A stretch of 34,210 bases of DNA from Seminavis robusta (Eukaryota; Bacillariophyta; Bacillariophyceae; Naviculales; Naviculaceae): contig CAICTM010001203.1 of NCBI GenBank assembly GCA_903772945.1, forward strand, positions 1 to 34,210, read 5' to 3'. A model generated the notes under the pieces. It was not told where the DNA came from. It did no database searches and was given only the letters and a program-made list of their open reading frames with translations. Below are positions 18,982-27,975 of the stretch, piece by piece (the first letter of the stretch is position 1; the number at the start of each line of letters is the position of its first letter). Made by a program: the position numbers and the translations under genes.

Positions 18982-20644
18982 ATGCCGAGAGGTCACCAGG
19001 GTCGTCTTCGAAAGGCGAAAGCCTTCGCCAAGAAACTGCTAAGGGAACTCAGAAGTGATGCACTCCCGCCACCTAATATCACGGGAAACCAAGAACCAAA
19101 CGAAAATGTGAGTGAAGTGCAAGTCCGCGAGATACCGGCAGTGGCAAGTGCCAATCAGGACAACGAAGAAAGCAATGACCACGAGAACCACGATGGAAGG
19201 CCAAAGAAACGTCGCAAGAAGCCCTTCGTGCGGTCTCAGAGGTTCAGCAGGAGGGGAAAAAAGGAAAGAGATGTCTGGAAAGAAAAGGTCAGTGGTGTTC
19301 CTACTCTCAAGGAACTTGGGTCAATCATCAATGACGAAGATGCAGCAATTCGTTACCTGGGATCCAAAGGGGCAATAAAGATCCCTACTGTGTGTGGGAG
19401 ATGCAACTCGGCGGTCAAGCCAGACTGGAAACGACACCAGTCCAGGTGTCAGAAGGCTAATTGCATTTGGACGGCACCAAAGCAATGTGAAATATGCCCC
19501 GGTGACGACATGAGAACAGTGCCTGTGAGCACCACCGACACAGGGAAGCAATGCCAGAACCTAGACTGCAGGTGGATTTGGAGTCCAGGAAAGCCATGGA
19601 CTTGTTCTTTTTTCCGTGGTAGCTTCCTCCACGACTGTCGACTGCCCAAGAACGAGATAGTGCTCCTGCTGTATCTGTGGCTAACGAACGCGACACACAA
19701 GATGGTCTGCAGCATGCTGGGATGGGACAGCGAAACAGCAACCAGGTGGCTCAAGTGGTGCAGGAAAATGTCGCAGGAAATTGTCATCACTCAGCCACAC
19801 CACAACAACATGATCGGGGGACACGACATCATCGTGGAGATAGATGAATCAAAGTTTGCAAAGCGAAAATATCACAGAGGAAGGAGAGTAAAAGGAAGCT
19901 GGGTGCTTGGAATGGTCGAACGTACACAACAAAGACGAATGGTTCTTCTGGTGGTTCCAGACAGAACTCGAAGGACGCTGGAGCATGCCATCATGACGTT
20001 TGTGCACCCAGGATCGACAATTCACACTGACATGTGGAAAGGGGTACCTAAGTCTAGAGAGGCTTGGTTATGACCACAAGACTCTCTGTCACAAGTACGA
20101 GTTTGTATCAGCAGAAGGAACCCACACGCAGACGATTGAAGGGAACTGGACTCCACTTAAGCGAGCAATTCCTGTGCAGTGCAGGAGTGGAGTAGACTTG
20201 CAAGAATACCTCTTCCAGTTCATGTGGAGAAGAAAGAACGAAGGCAACGAATGGGAGGCCTTGTGGGATGGCCTGGCAAGGGTACAGCTGACGATGCAAG
20301 AGCTGGAACGAATGGATGAGGAAAGAGAACGTGTGTGCGAGGACGAGGATGACGATTATGCCCCCATTGATGATGCCCAACAAGACGAGAAGTTAGAAGC
20401 AGAAGCGGACAACGACAACGACTTCGATGATCTGGTGGGCTTGTTCGGCGACATGGATCTGACTCCAGTTTCAGAAGGGGGCCTCTTGGTGGAAACGACG
20501 GCTAACGACAACACTACAGCAGAGGACGATGAAGAACGGCTACATGAAGACTTGGCATATGAAGTTATCGGTGAGATGTTAGCGGGAGGAGAGATCGACA
20601 GGTCCATTTTCTTCCACGAAGGTCAACTGAGGGCAAATATTTAG
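18982..20644 (+). pseudogene. ISXO2/IS1595 (Merlin-like) transposase, one frameshift
   Basis: The product is a DDE transposase of the IS1595/ISXO2 group, called Merlin in eukaryotes. The first frame runs from ATG 18982 to the stop at 20073; the second, in the +1 frame, carries on to 20644. Residues about 135-215 are rich in CxxC pairs (CGRC, CEIC), a likely zinc-binding DNA-recognition part. The catalytic core has D288 in VEIDESKF, followed by the family hallmark RKYHRGRRVKGSW, D350 in HTDMW, and the acidic residue of HTQTIEGNW after the shift. The shift lies at 20041-20044, where GGGG stands where the family needs GGG before TAC (WKG-Y). Both halves are otherwise clean, so it is recent or a sequence error; a programmed +1 shift is less likely. 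The C-terminal 110 residues are very acidic, unusual for bacterial relatives. No clear terminal repeats seen. Confidence 0.85.
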
Positions 20645-21711
20645 ATTGTGTGGTGATAGTAGTAATCGTTTACTTAGAGTGTATGTCTTTAATCACCATA
20701 GGGTAGTACATCAGAAAGCCACGATTTGTAGTTACTTAGAGAGCAGTGGAGGCAGCGGCGATAGCCACCAACCTAATTGGTTTTTGCGAAGGAAACATTC
20801 CCTGTAGAGGCCGGTATGTTTTCTACGCATTCCCGATTGGCGACATTTTGCGAGGTTGCCGTCACAAAAACCGGTGACAATCCATTAAATACCAAAAAGT
20901 GTCACATGCGGTCACCGTTTTAATCTAGATCGTGCCTGTGGCCATTTCAGCGATCAGCGATTGGGGCGATTTCGCTAATTCCCCAACAACAGTATCGTCC
21001 ATTGGACAACAATCGAGGCCACTTTTTTTGCATGAATTAATCTGCAGCCTGCTACCCAGACAACGACAACAACCGGTGTGCCAATGACACAACGCTGCAA
21101 CGGAGCAAGACGGCATCGCTGGGAAGGTTTGTCGCCAAGACATCATGTGGCATGTTTTTATTTCGATGGATTCGACCATGTAAATTCTGTGGGATCAGGT
21201 GGCATTTTCAGTCGTATTATCCCAGAAAGAGCAACTCGACTTACCAACATGAGCCCATCTTGGTTCCCACATGGGGCAAAATGTTTACGGGAAACATGAG
21301 ACGATGAGCACAACTCAGCGGGAGGGTGACGAAGCTGCAAGGAGGGCACGCATTTTGAAAAAAGATGGAGGGCGTGGTAAGTCTCTAAGTCTTCAAAGCG
21401 CGACTGTTTTTTGAATTTTACTCACGGATGTTTCTTTTCCCATCATGACGTCACAGGCTGGCTAACCGGTGGTACCCGATCTTTCCTTCGTCGCCTTTCG
21501 GCCATTGTGACTGTCACGTTTATCTCTACCCTTACTGCAGAATGATTTCATCGGAACGAAATGAAGGTAGTCTAAAAATACCGCAGTCCTTTGGCAAGCT
21601 ACTACAATGTATGGTACAGTACCTGGCACTGAAGAGAACAAGCAGCCGGAGGCTGATGCCCTCAACTGTCAAAAAGAGATTTGATTCCCTACCCTTAATG
21701 AACTTCTTCGG

Positions 21712-21992
21712 CCAAACCTGCACCGTGTTTATCTGGACACACCAGCGAGTCTGCATAGCCAGCCAGCACTGGTACCCACGTGTACAAACTACTGTGTCCA
21801 ACAGAACACACAATATAAATCCTTATCCTTAACCAGGAAAGTGTCCTTTATGTCTTTGTCCAAACCTCCACCGTGTTTATCTGGACACACTAGCGAGTCT
21901 GCATAGCCAGCCAGTAACTATACCCACTACTGTGTCCAACAAAGCACACAATATCAATCCCTATCCTTAACGAGGAAAGTGTCCCCTATGTG
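21712..21992. repeat. Tandem pair of about 140-bp direct repeats
   Basis: Copy 1 spans 21712-21852 and copy 2 spans 21860-21992, offset by 148 bp at the left end. Shared blocks include CCGTGTTTATCTGGACACAC, GCGAGTCTGCATAGCCAGCC, ACTACTGTGTCCAACA and AGGAAAGTGTCC. Copy 2 lacks about 10 bp present in copy 1 (around ACGTGTACAA). No frame crosses them convincingly. Confidence 0.9.
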
Positions 21993-22010
21993 ACCAAAAC
22001 AGCTGCAACA

Positions 22011-22016
22011 AACACA

Positions 22017-22060
<44 letters not shown>
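22011..22060. repeat. CA dinucleotide microsatellite
   Basis: An almost pure run of CA/AC of about 45 bp, with one AAAC interruption near its left end and CATACA at the right. It directly follows the tandem repeat pair. Confidence 0.95.
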
Positions 22061-22235
22061 GCGATAAAAGTGTGAAAGACCCTCAGTCCGTTGAGGGCAA
22101 AAAGGGGTTTAGAGTATGGAAGCCGACATCGGCTTGATCCACCACTACTCGGACAAAGAAGCCTTCCTTCTAGCTTGAGAGATAGATTCCCAGCCAATAA
22201 CTATTCTGCACAAGTATTATTATATCCTTTCAAGG

Positions 22236-25200
22236 TTACGCTTTTTTTAAAGAAGTTGGATGATCAGACAGAGTACCTGTCTTTGCGAACTCATCTGGGA
22301 CCTCCAGATCTCGGATCACCTTGTAGTTGCCTATTTTGTATCCGGCCAGCCACAATCTTCCGGCTTCCTGGAAGACACTCTCAGTGCCTTTCAGTGGTGT
22401 TGGGTGAATCTCATTTTCATTGACAACATACTTTGCTTCGAGCTGTTCCTTCCGTGCACCGTCCTCCCTATGTCTGGCAGCAGGAATACCCACAAAAATG
22501 TCAGTGCGGAACATGTCCTTATGTTTGCCTAGCCCTTCTGCCATCTCTACGATATGCTGCCAATTGATCCACTCGGGAAGTTGCTGTTCAGGTTTGGTAC
22601 CACCATCCCAAGCCAGAGCAGTGCCATCACGCTTAATAAATGCACGAATCTTGCTTACACCCGGTCGCCACTGTGCTAGCCAAACCCGACCCCAGATCGT
22701 AAAGACCTTGAACTCCACGGCACCAGCGCTGTCCTCTTCCAGACCTGTGTACCTCTCTTCAACCATGATTCCAGGCTTGACATTCTCAAGTGCCCAGGAC
22801 TCTTTCTGCTTCCCACAGCGAATACCCGAATGCAAGTCGTTGGCCAAGCTGTCTACAACTTCATTCATCACATTGGCAACATCATCTGTGCCACCAGTGT
22901 CTTGGAAAGTTTTGGTTCCATGACTAATATGCGTTTTGTTTGTGGCTGGGTCTGTCTTGGCCAACCAAACCCCTGCCGAACAGGACAGATGAGTTGGCTT
23001 GGCGGCAAAGTCTTGCAACAGGGTACGGTGTTGTGCGTTTAAGAAGAAGCGGCTCAGGTAGGCCTTTTCTTTCCTCAAGCTTCCTTTCTTGCTGATTTCG
23101 GAACCATATCTGAGGAGATAAGTTTCTGGTGTTGACACCCCCTGAGACTGCAGCCAACGTCGTCTTGCAACCTTGTCAACATAAAAGCTAAGGGCTGGTC
23201 TTTGCAAGTCCCGACGATAGCGAACTAGGTCGTCCCAGGTTTCATTGCCCACAATCATCTGGCCCAGATCAAAGGAGCCATACAACTGGAAGGGAGGGGT
23301 CTTCCGTTGTTTCCCTTTCAAAGAGCCGTCGTTGGTTTGTGCTAAATCGACCCCTGCTACCGGGAATTTTGAGAAGGAAACCGCCTTTGAAGGAGGCTTC
23401 TGGTTGGGTGTCACCCTCATCTCTTTTTGCCGTGATGTCCCTGGCTGTCTCTTTTTCAGTAGCATGAGACGTCTTGCTGCTTTCATAGATGAATCATTGG
23501 ACCTCTTGTTCCCGTCCAAACTGATATCCGATATGATCTCCCAGTTCTCCAACGATGCCCCAGAACGGCGACCACCTCCTCCTGTCTCAACGACTTTGGC
23601 AATCTGATCCAGCAAGGAATTGCTTTCATCCGATCCTTCCAATATCATTGTAGTAACTTGAGGGATGGACCGCTGGAGCATGATCGCCACGGCGTTCCAA
23701 TGCGGTAAGCGTTGGTCGCAGTAGTGACAAATCAGGGTATCGACTCGGATCATTTGTGGCTTGACAGTTTCCGTGTAGACTCCATGCAAGACCTCCTCAA
23801 GCCGACAGGGCAGCATTCGTACAGCAGGATAGACTCCCTCGGGAGTCCATGCTGGATATTCCATCCAAGGGTCAACAGCAAAGACAGACTTGGTAGCAAT
23901 CCCTGCATGATATAGTCGTCTATCGAGCAGCAATGGCTCTGAGACCAACCCTTTATCCGGTACACCGAGCTCAAAAACGTGTCTGGATTGACTTTCTACA
24001 AGCCATGATCGCATGAGAGTGGTGATTTCAGGTAGCATAATGACGGCAGGATTGGATTGTTTGTCACGTAGAGTGGCATGAACATAGTCAACACACTTGG
24101 GACCGGTCATGCCCGGAATGCAGGTATTACAAGCACTGCCAACTTCACTCTGTCTCCAGCCGAATGGGCAACTCGGGTTGGCCTTTGCAATAGTTTCTAA
24201 ATCAAAACGACTCTGACATTGATAAAAATCCCCCAGTGTTGCAAGTTTCCCAACGTGTCGGTTGAGTGTAAATCCTGGACTTTCCTTGTTCAAGACGGCA
24301 GCATTGTGTTGACAAAAGTTGTACTTGTGTTCCCGGGAAGGTTCCAAGGCAGGAGCATCCGTAGGAATAGCAAAGGCTATGCCCCGGTACAAATAGTGGG
24401 CATCTATGAGCTGTAGTCCATAGCTAGGCATTAGGAGTCGCAGTTTATCCAATGCCTGTGGCACACCTGTATTGCAGTTGCGTTTCTTTGACCGACAGGT
24501 ATCATGAAAGCTAACTACGGCACGTTTCTGAAGGAGGGTGCTAAAGTTTTCAAAATCTCTCCAGCTTTGTTCGGCTGTGTGGTCGGCGTCAACGTGTAGA
24601 TAATCAATCTGTACTCCTTCCTTTTTCAGTTTCAAGAAAGCATCATCGGTTTTTTGAAAGATGAAGCGGATATCACTGAATTGTTGTCTCATGACGGTAT
24701 CCTTGTTTTCTGCGTAGAACGTCGAACCAAATCCGGCTTCTGGCAAGTGAGCATCAATGAGAATGACTTGATACTTTTTGCTACCCAAAACCCCCGCCTG
24801 TTCTAGATCCCGTTGTGCTTGTCGAAGGACTCGAGGCACAAAGCCTCCACCACTGCCCAACACAACGATCGTTGCGCTCTGGAAAGCGTAAGCAAAGCTG
24901 TAGTAGAGAAGCCCTGCACCCAAATAGTGCTGATGGTCAGCACCATGGCTCTCGGCCCAGGGAGCCTCTGCGAGTAGATTATTGTAGATGACATTACTGT
25001 TCAAGAGACCATTATTGTTGTTGTTTTCCACATTGGTGGTGCTCGTTGAGACTGGGAGTGTATGGGCGTCGCCGTCATCTGGTCGATTGGATTCAAATCC
25101 TTGGCTGTCATCAAGTTGAATCGCACTGACAGGTGAATTGTCCGCAAAAGATAATGTTAGTTGAACTTGAGGTTGGAGGAGGATCCACACGAGAAAGTTG

Positions 25201-25367
25201 ACAAGGAGGATTAGCAGACTCAGCAGGATCATTAGCAGGCATTTTTCTCTACTGGTTGAGAGCATGCCATTTATCTCTCCCCTTCTTTTGCCCAAGCTAA
25301 TACCATGGCTGGGAAGATAGTAGTAGTAACCTTTTGGTCTTCTTGCTGGAGGGGATGAGTACATCAT
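22236..25367 (-). CDS. Membrane-anchored methyltransferase-like / EGF-like / TupA-like ATP-grasp fusion
   Basis: This 1043-residue, single-exon protein starts with ATGATG at 25367. Residues about 43-62 form one hydrophobic segment after a basic N-terminus, typical of a type II anchor with the bulk in the Golgi or ER lumen. Residues about 165-320 resemble a class I methyltransferase: motif I VVLGSGGGFV, VILIDAH, and YLHVDADHT. Residues about 398-426 have an EGF-like cysteine pattern ending in CNTCIPGMTGPKC. Residues about 455-610 look like a second, degenerate methyltransferase-like fold (FELGVPDKG, VFAVDPW). Residues about 715-1030 match the TupA-like ATP-grasp family: VDKVARRRWL, AAKPTHLS, MVEERY, EFKVFTIWGRVW, FRTDIFVG and NENEIHPTP. 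TupA acts in teichuronopeptide synthesis in bacilli; here the substrate is unknown, perhaps a secreted glycan or peptide. The transporter gene at 25767 is divergent. Confidence 0.78.
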   Translation of the reverse strand: MMYSSPPARRPKGYYYYLPSHGISLGKRRGEINGMLSTSREKCLLMILLSLLILLVNFLVWILLQPQVQLTLSFADNSPVSAIQLDDSQGFESNRPDDGDAHTLPVSTSTTNVENNNNNGLLNSNVIYNNLLAEAPWAESHGADHQHYLGAGLLYYSFAYAFQSATIVVLGSGGGFVPRVLRQAQRDLEQAGVLGSKKYQVILIDAHLPEAGFGSTFYAENKDTVMRQQFSDIRFIFQKTDDAFLKLKKEGVQIDYLHVDADHTAEQSWRDFENFSTLLQKRAVVSFHDTCRSKKRNCNTGVPQALDKLRLLMPSYGLQLIDAHYLYRGIAFAIPTDAPALEPSREHKYNFCQHNAAVLNKESPGFTLNRHVGKLATLGDFYQCQSRFDLETIAKANPSCPFGWRQSEVGSACNTCIPGMTGPKCVDYVHATLRDKQSNPAVIMLPEITTLMRSWLVESQSRHVFELGVPDKGLVSEPLLLDRRLYHAGIATKSVFAVDPWMEYPAWTPEGVYPAVRMLPCRLEEVLHGVYTETVKPQMIRVDTLICHYCDQRLPHWNAVAIMLQRSIPQVTTMILEGSDESNSLLDQIAKVVETGGGGRRSGASLENWEIISDISLDGNKRSNDSSMKAARRLMLLKKRQPGTSRQKEMRVTPNQKPPSKAVSFSKFPVAGVDLAQTNDGSLKGKQRKTPPFQLYGSFDLGQMIVGNETWDDLVRYRRDLQRPALSFYVDKVARRRWLQSQGVSTPETYLLRYGSEISKKGSLRKEKAYLSRFFLNAQHRTLLQDFAAKPTHLSCSAGVWLAKTDPATNKTHISHGTKTFQDTGGTDDVANVMNEVVDSLANDLHSGIRCGKQKESWALENVKPGIMVEERYTGLEEDSAGAVEFKVFTIWGRVWLAQWRPGVSKIRAFIKRDGTALAWDGGTKPEQQLPEWINWQHIVEMAEGLGKHKDMFRTDIFVGIPAARHREDGARKEQLEAKYVVNENEIHPTPLKGTESVFQEAGRLWLAGYKIGNYKVIRDLEVPDEFAKTGTLSDHPTSLKKA

Positions 25368-25766
25368 CGTGGCTGCTACGGTAATTGATTTAGCTCAATG
25401 GAAGCGTGGGTTCGGCTGCTTCGTGGTTGTAGATTTTTCGAATTTCAAACAAAAAGTGAGGCCCCCAGAAAAAAACGTTTTTCGAAAACGTTGTGTGACA
25501 TTCAGTCATGCTTTCGGTGCTTGTTTCCTCCGGACAATTACAGTATTTCTTAACACCAAAGGTGTAGTTACCTCTCGTCTGACTCCTCCCTTGGTAGGAG
25601 GAAACGGCGTCCCCAGAAAACCTATTGAACGTGGGTTCAACATTTTCTGAGAGGCAGCAAATCCAATCCATTGATCCATTATCACAACCATTATAGGTGC
25701 AACCTTCTGAGGACAATCCCCTCTCTTTCGACTTTCGAGCCAAGTACCAAACTAGTATTCTCCATC
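25368..25766. promoter_or_regulatory. Shared divergent promoter region
   Basis: 399 bp separate the start codons of the fusion gene (minus) and the sugar transporter (plus), so both promoters and leaders must be here. No strong TATA box. Open frames cross it on both strands but lack recognisable features. A TTAGCTCAATGG word near 25389 resembles a tRNA D arm, but no other tRNA part follows. Confidence 0.5.
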
Positions 25767-27006
25767 ATGGCCCCGTTCAATCTGTCTCCTAACATGGAAG
25801 TGGTGGTTTCGGTGATAGCCTACTCGATCTGTTCAGGAAGTTTGGTTCTACTAAACAAACTGATACTGCACCGTTTACCCTACCCAAGCCTTGTGATTAC
25901 CTTTCAGCTGTGCGCTGCGTTGGTCTTTATCTTTAGCGCCAAAGCCGGAGGTCTTTTGCAAGTGGATCCCTTGAAATGGGAGCATGTGGTACCATATCTC
26001 TACTACATTGTGGCCTTTGCGATGGGAGTTTACTGTAATATGAGATCTTTGAGTGTATCCAACGTTGAAACAGTGATTGTCTTTCGAGCTCTGGCACCCT
26101 GTTTGGTGGCATTTTTGGATGCCATTTTTCTGGGGAGAGAATACCCCTCCAAACGAAGCTGGGGTGGGATCGGATTGATCGTATGTGGAGCCTATGGATA
26201 TGCCAGCTTTGACAAGGAATTCCAAACGCAAGGCGTCGCTGCATATTTTTGGCCAGTTTGCTATATGTGCATCATCTCGTTCGAAATGGTGAGTTGACTT
26301 GCGATGAAAGCGTACCAATTTTTGTCAGAGCTTAAGAGGCAGCTTTGGGCACCATCGTCGATTTGCAAAGTAAACATCGTTGTCTTGCTCACAATGAATT
26401 TCTCCTTCCCAACAACAGGCATACGGAAAGAAAATTATTCGAAGTGTGGATTTGAAAACTTTGAGTGGACCCGTCATGTACACCAATCTACTTGGAATTA
26501 CGCCCATGCTTTTATTTGCGGGTATGGGTGGGGAATTCTCCAAATTCCACAACGACGTGGTTGCCAACAATGAATACACTCTCCCTAGTGGCACTGTACC
26601 CCTCATGCTCGTGGGTTGTGCAGTTGGAACTGGGATTGGATACAGCAGTTGGTGGTGCCGTGACAAAGTTTCTGCCACCAGTTTTACCATTGTTGGGGTA
26701 ATGAACAAATGCTTGACAATCTTGATGAACTATATGGTCTGGGACAATCATGCCAAACCGGCGGGAATTGCGTGTCTCTTTCTCTGTTTGGTGGGCGGAT
26801 CTGTTTACCAACAAGCACCCATGCGGGCCAGTACACGACACTACAAAATCGCTGCCGTGGACAGTGATGATATTTGGGGAGATGATATGTCCGTACTCGT
26901 CCGTGACGAAGAAAAGGACGAGCAGCAAGATCTTCTGAATAATCGGCAAAAGAAAGGTGGGAACCTCAACAAACCAAAACGAACGACTGACAATCGAACT
27001 CCATGA
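25767..27006 (+). CDS. Nucleotide-sugar transporter (SLC35-type), two exons
   Basis: The reading is join(25767..26288,26419..27006), 369 residues. The 130-nt intron has donor GTGAGT and acceptor CAACAG in phase 0, joining FEM to AYGKK. It is a multi-spanning transporter of the drug/metabolite superfamily, with about ten hydrophobic segments. Early signatures are SLVLLNKLILH and YPSLVITFQ, typical of VRG4, SLC35D and plant GONST proteins. Exon 2 has the NLLGITPMLLFAG block and VGVMNKCLTILMN, which matches the position of the GALNK motif that binds the guanine nucleotide in GDP-mannose transporters. So GDP-mannose or a related GDP-sugar is the likeliest substrate, exchanged for GMP across the Golgi membrane. 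The cytosolic tail is charged and ends KRTTDNRTP. Retention of the intron would end the protein right after residue 174. Confidence 0.85.
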
Positions 27007-27975
27007 ATCGAATCAGTCGAGGGCAACGTGCGCGGGGAAAGCTCAAGAGCCCATCTGCTCAGCCTTGATCGGAAGAGAGAACGGCAACAGGTCACTGCTG
27101 CTAGGGATATCCATCCTAACCAACAACATCTGGAACGCTGGCGAATCGGCTTCCTTCTTCCACATAAGCCTATCTCTCTGTAAAAGAATCCGTTTATTTG
27201 TAAGAGAATCTGTTGTATTGCTTAAAGCTATACAAACTTAGCAATGCCACCACGGTTTCCGAACCTCTCAACTGTCATCATGGACGAAGGACTCCAATGC
27301 ATGCGGTAGCTGGAACCGTAGCTCCGTGAAAGACAAACTCTCCGGAGGCGCCAACCAGAACCTCAAGCGTCGATTGAGGCTGCATTGTGGAGAAAAGCGA
27401 GGTCAAAGCAATTCGAACAGGGGAATGTTTCTGAATGATACAGAAAAGCGTGATCTGATAGCCATACTGTTATTTGCTGACAAAACGATTGAATCATTCG
27501 ATTGTGATTCTGCAGCAAAGAAGAACACGTGTTGACAACAGCCCTCCTGTGTCGGCTTTCCTACCGTATTCCTCGACGGGCACCAGACACTGTCACACGC
27601 ATGGCTACCTGGTAGTGCACCCTAAGAGTAACTACAGGGGGTCCAAGCAAAGAGAGTAGGTGAAGGTGTACTTTATTCTGGACCGGTATCGCACATGGAC
27701 CTATGACACACGATTCGTCGGCCCACACAACGAGATAGAGCAAACGGGTGAGTAGTGCTAGTTAGAGATACAGCAGCGGGGAGCAATTCACAATAGAGAC
27801 GGGATTAGAAAGTTACATGAGCAAACTAACTATCTAGCTAGGTGATTCCATCGTTGAATCCATCCACAGTGGATATCGAATCGTCGTCTTCTTCAACACA
27901 GCACTCTTGAATGCCCTTTCCATTGGCCCCTGACGGGCTTGAAAGGACTGAAAACAAACATGATGAGACCACCGC
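27007..27975. other. Spacer between convergent genes
   Basis: The transporter gene ends at 27006 and the two-domain secreted gene, on the other strand, ends at 27976, so this holds two 3' ends. Near 27179-27215 there are two related TGTAAxAGAATCxGTT words. Short frames at 27326-27659 show nothing I recognise. No RNA gene seen. Confidence 0.5.

Larger units (their letters stand above)
20645..22235. other. Repeat-rich spacer without a gene
   Basis: It holds the right flank of the transposase, a tandem pair of about 140-bp repeats (21712-21992) and a CA microsatellite. Short frames at 20925-21179, 21462-21665 and 21542-21832 are not supported by composition or resemblance. The right end must contain the 3' end of the fusion gene that stops at 22236. 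Confidence 0.5.

Noticed and set aside
18700..20950. Terminal inverted repeats for the transposase
   Set aside because: Only short words such as GTGACCG match between the flanks, with mismatches and no target-site duplication I could confirm.
25385..25450. Possible tRNA, because of a D-arm-like TTAGCTCAATGG word
   Set aside because: No acceptor pairing, anticodon arm or proper B box (GGTTCRANNCC) follows at the right distance.
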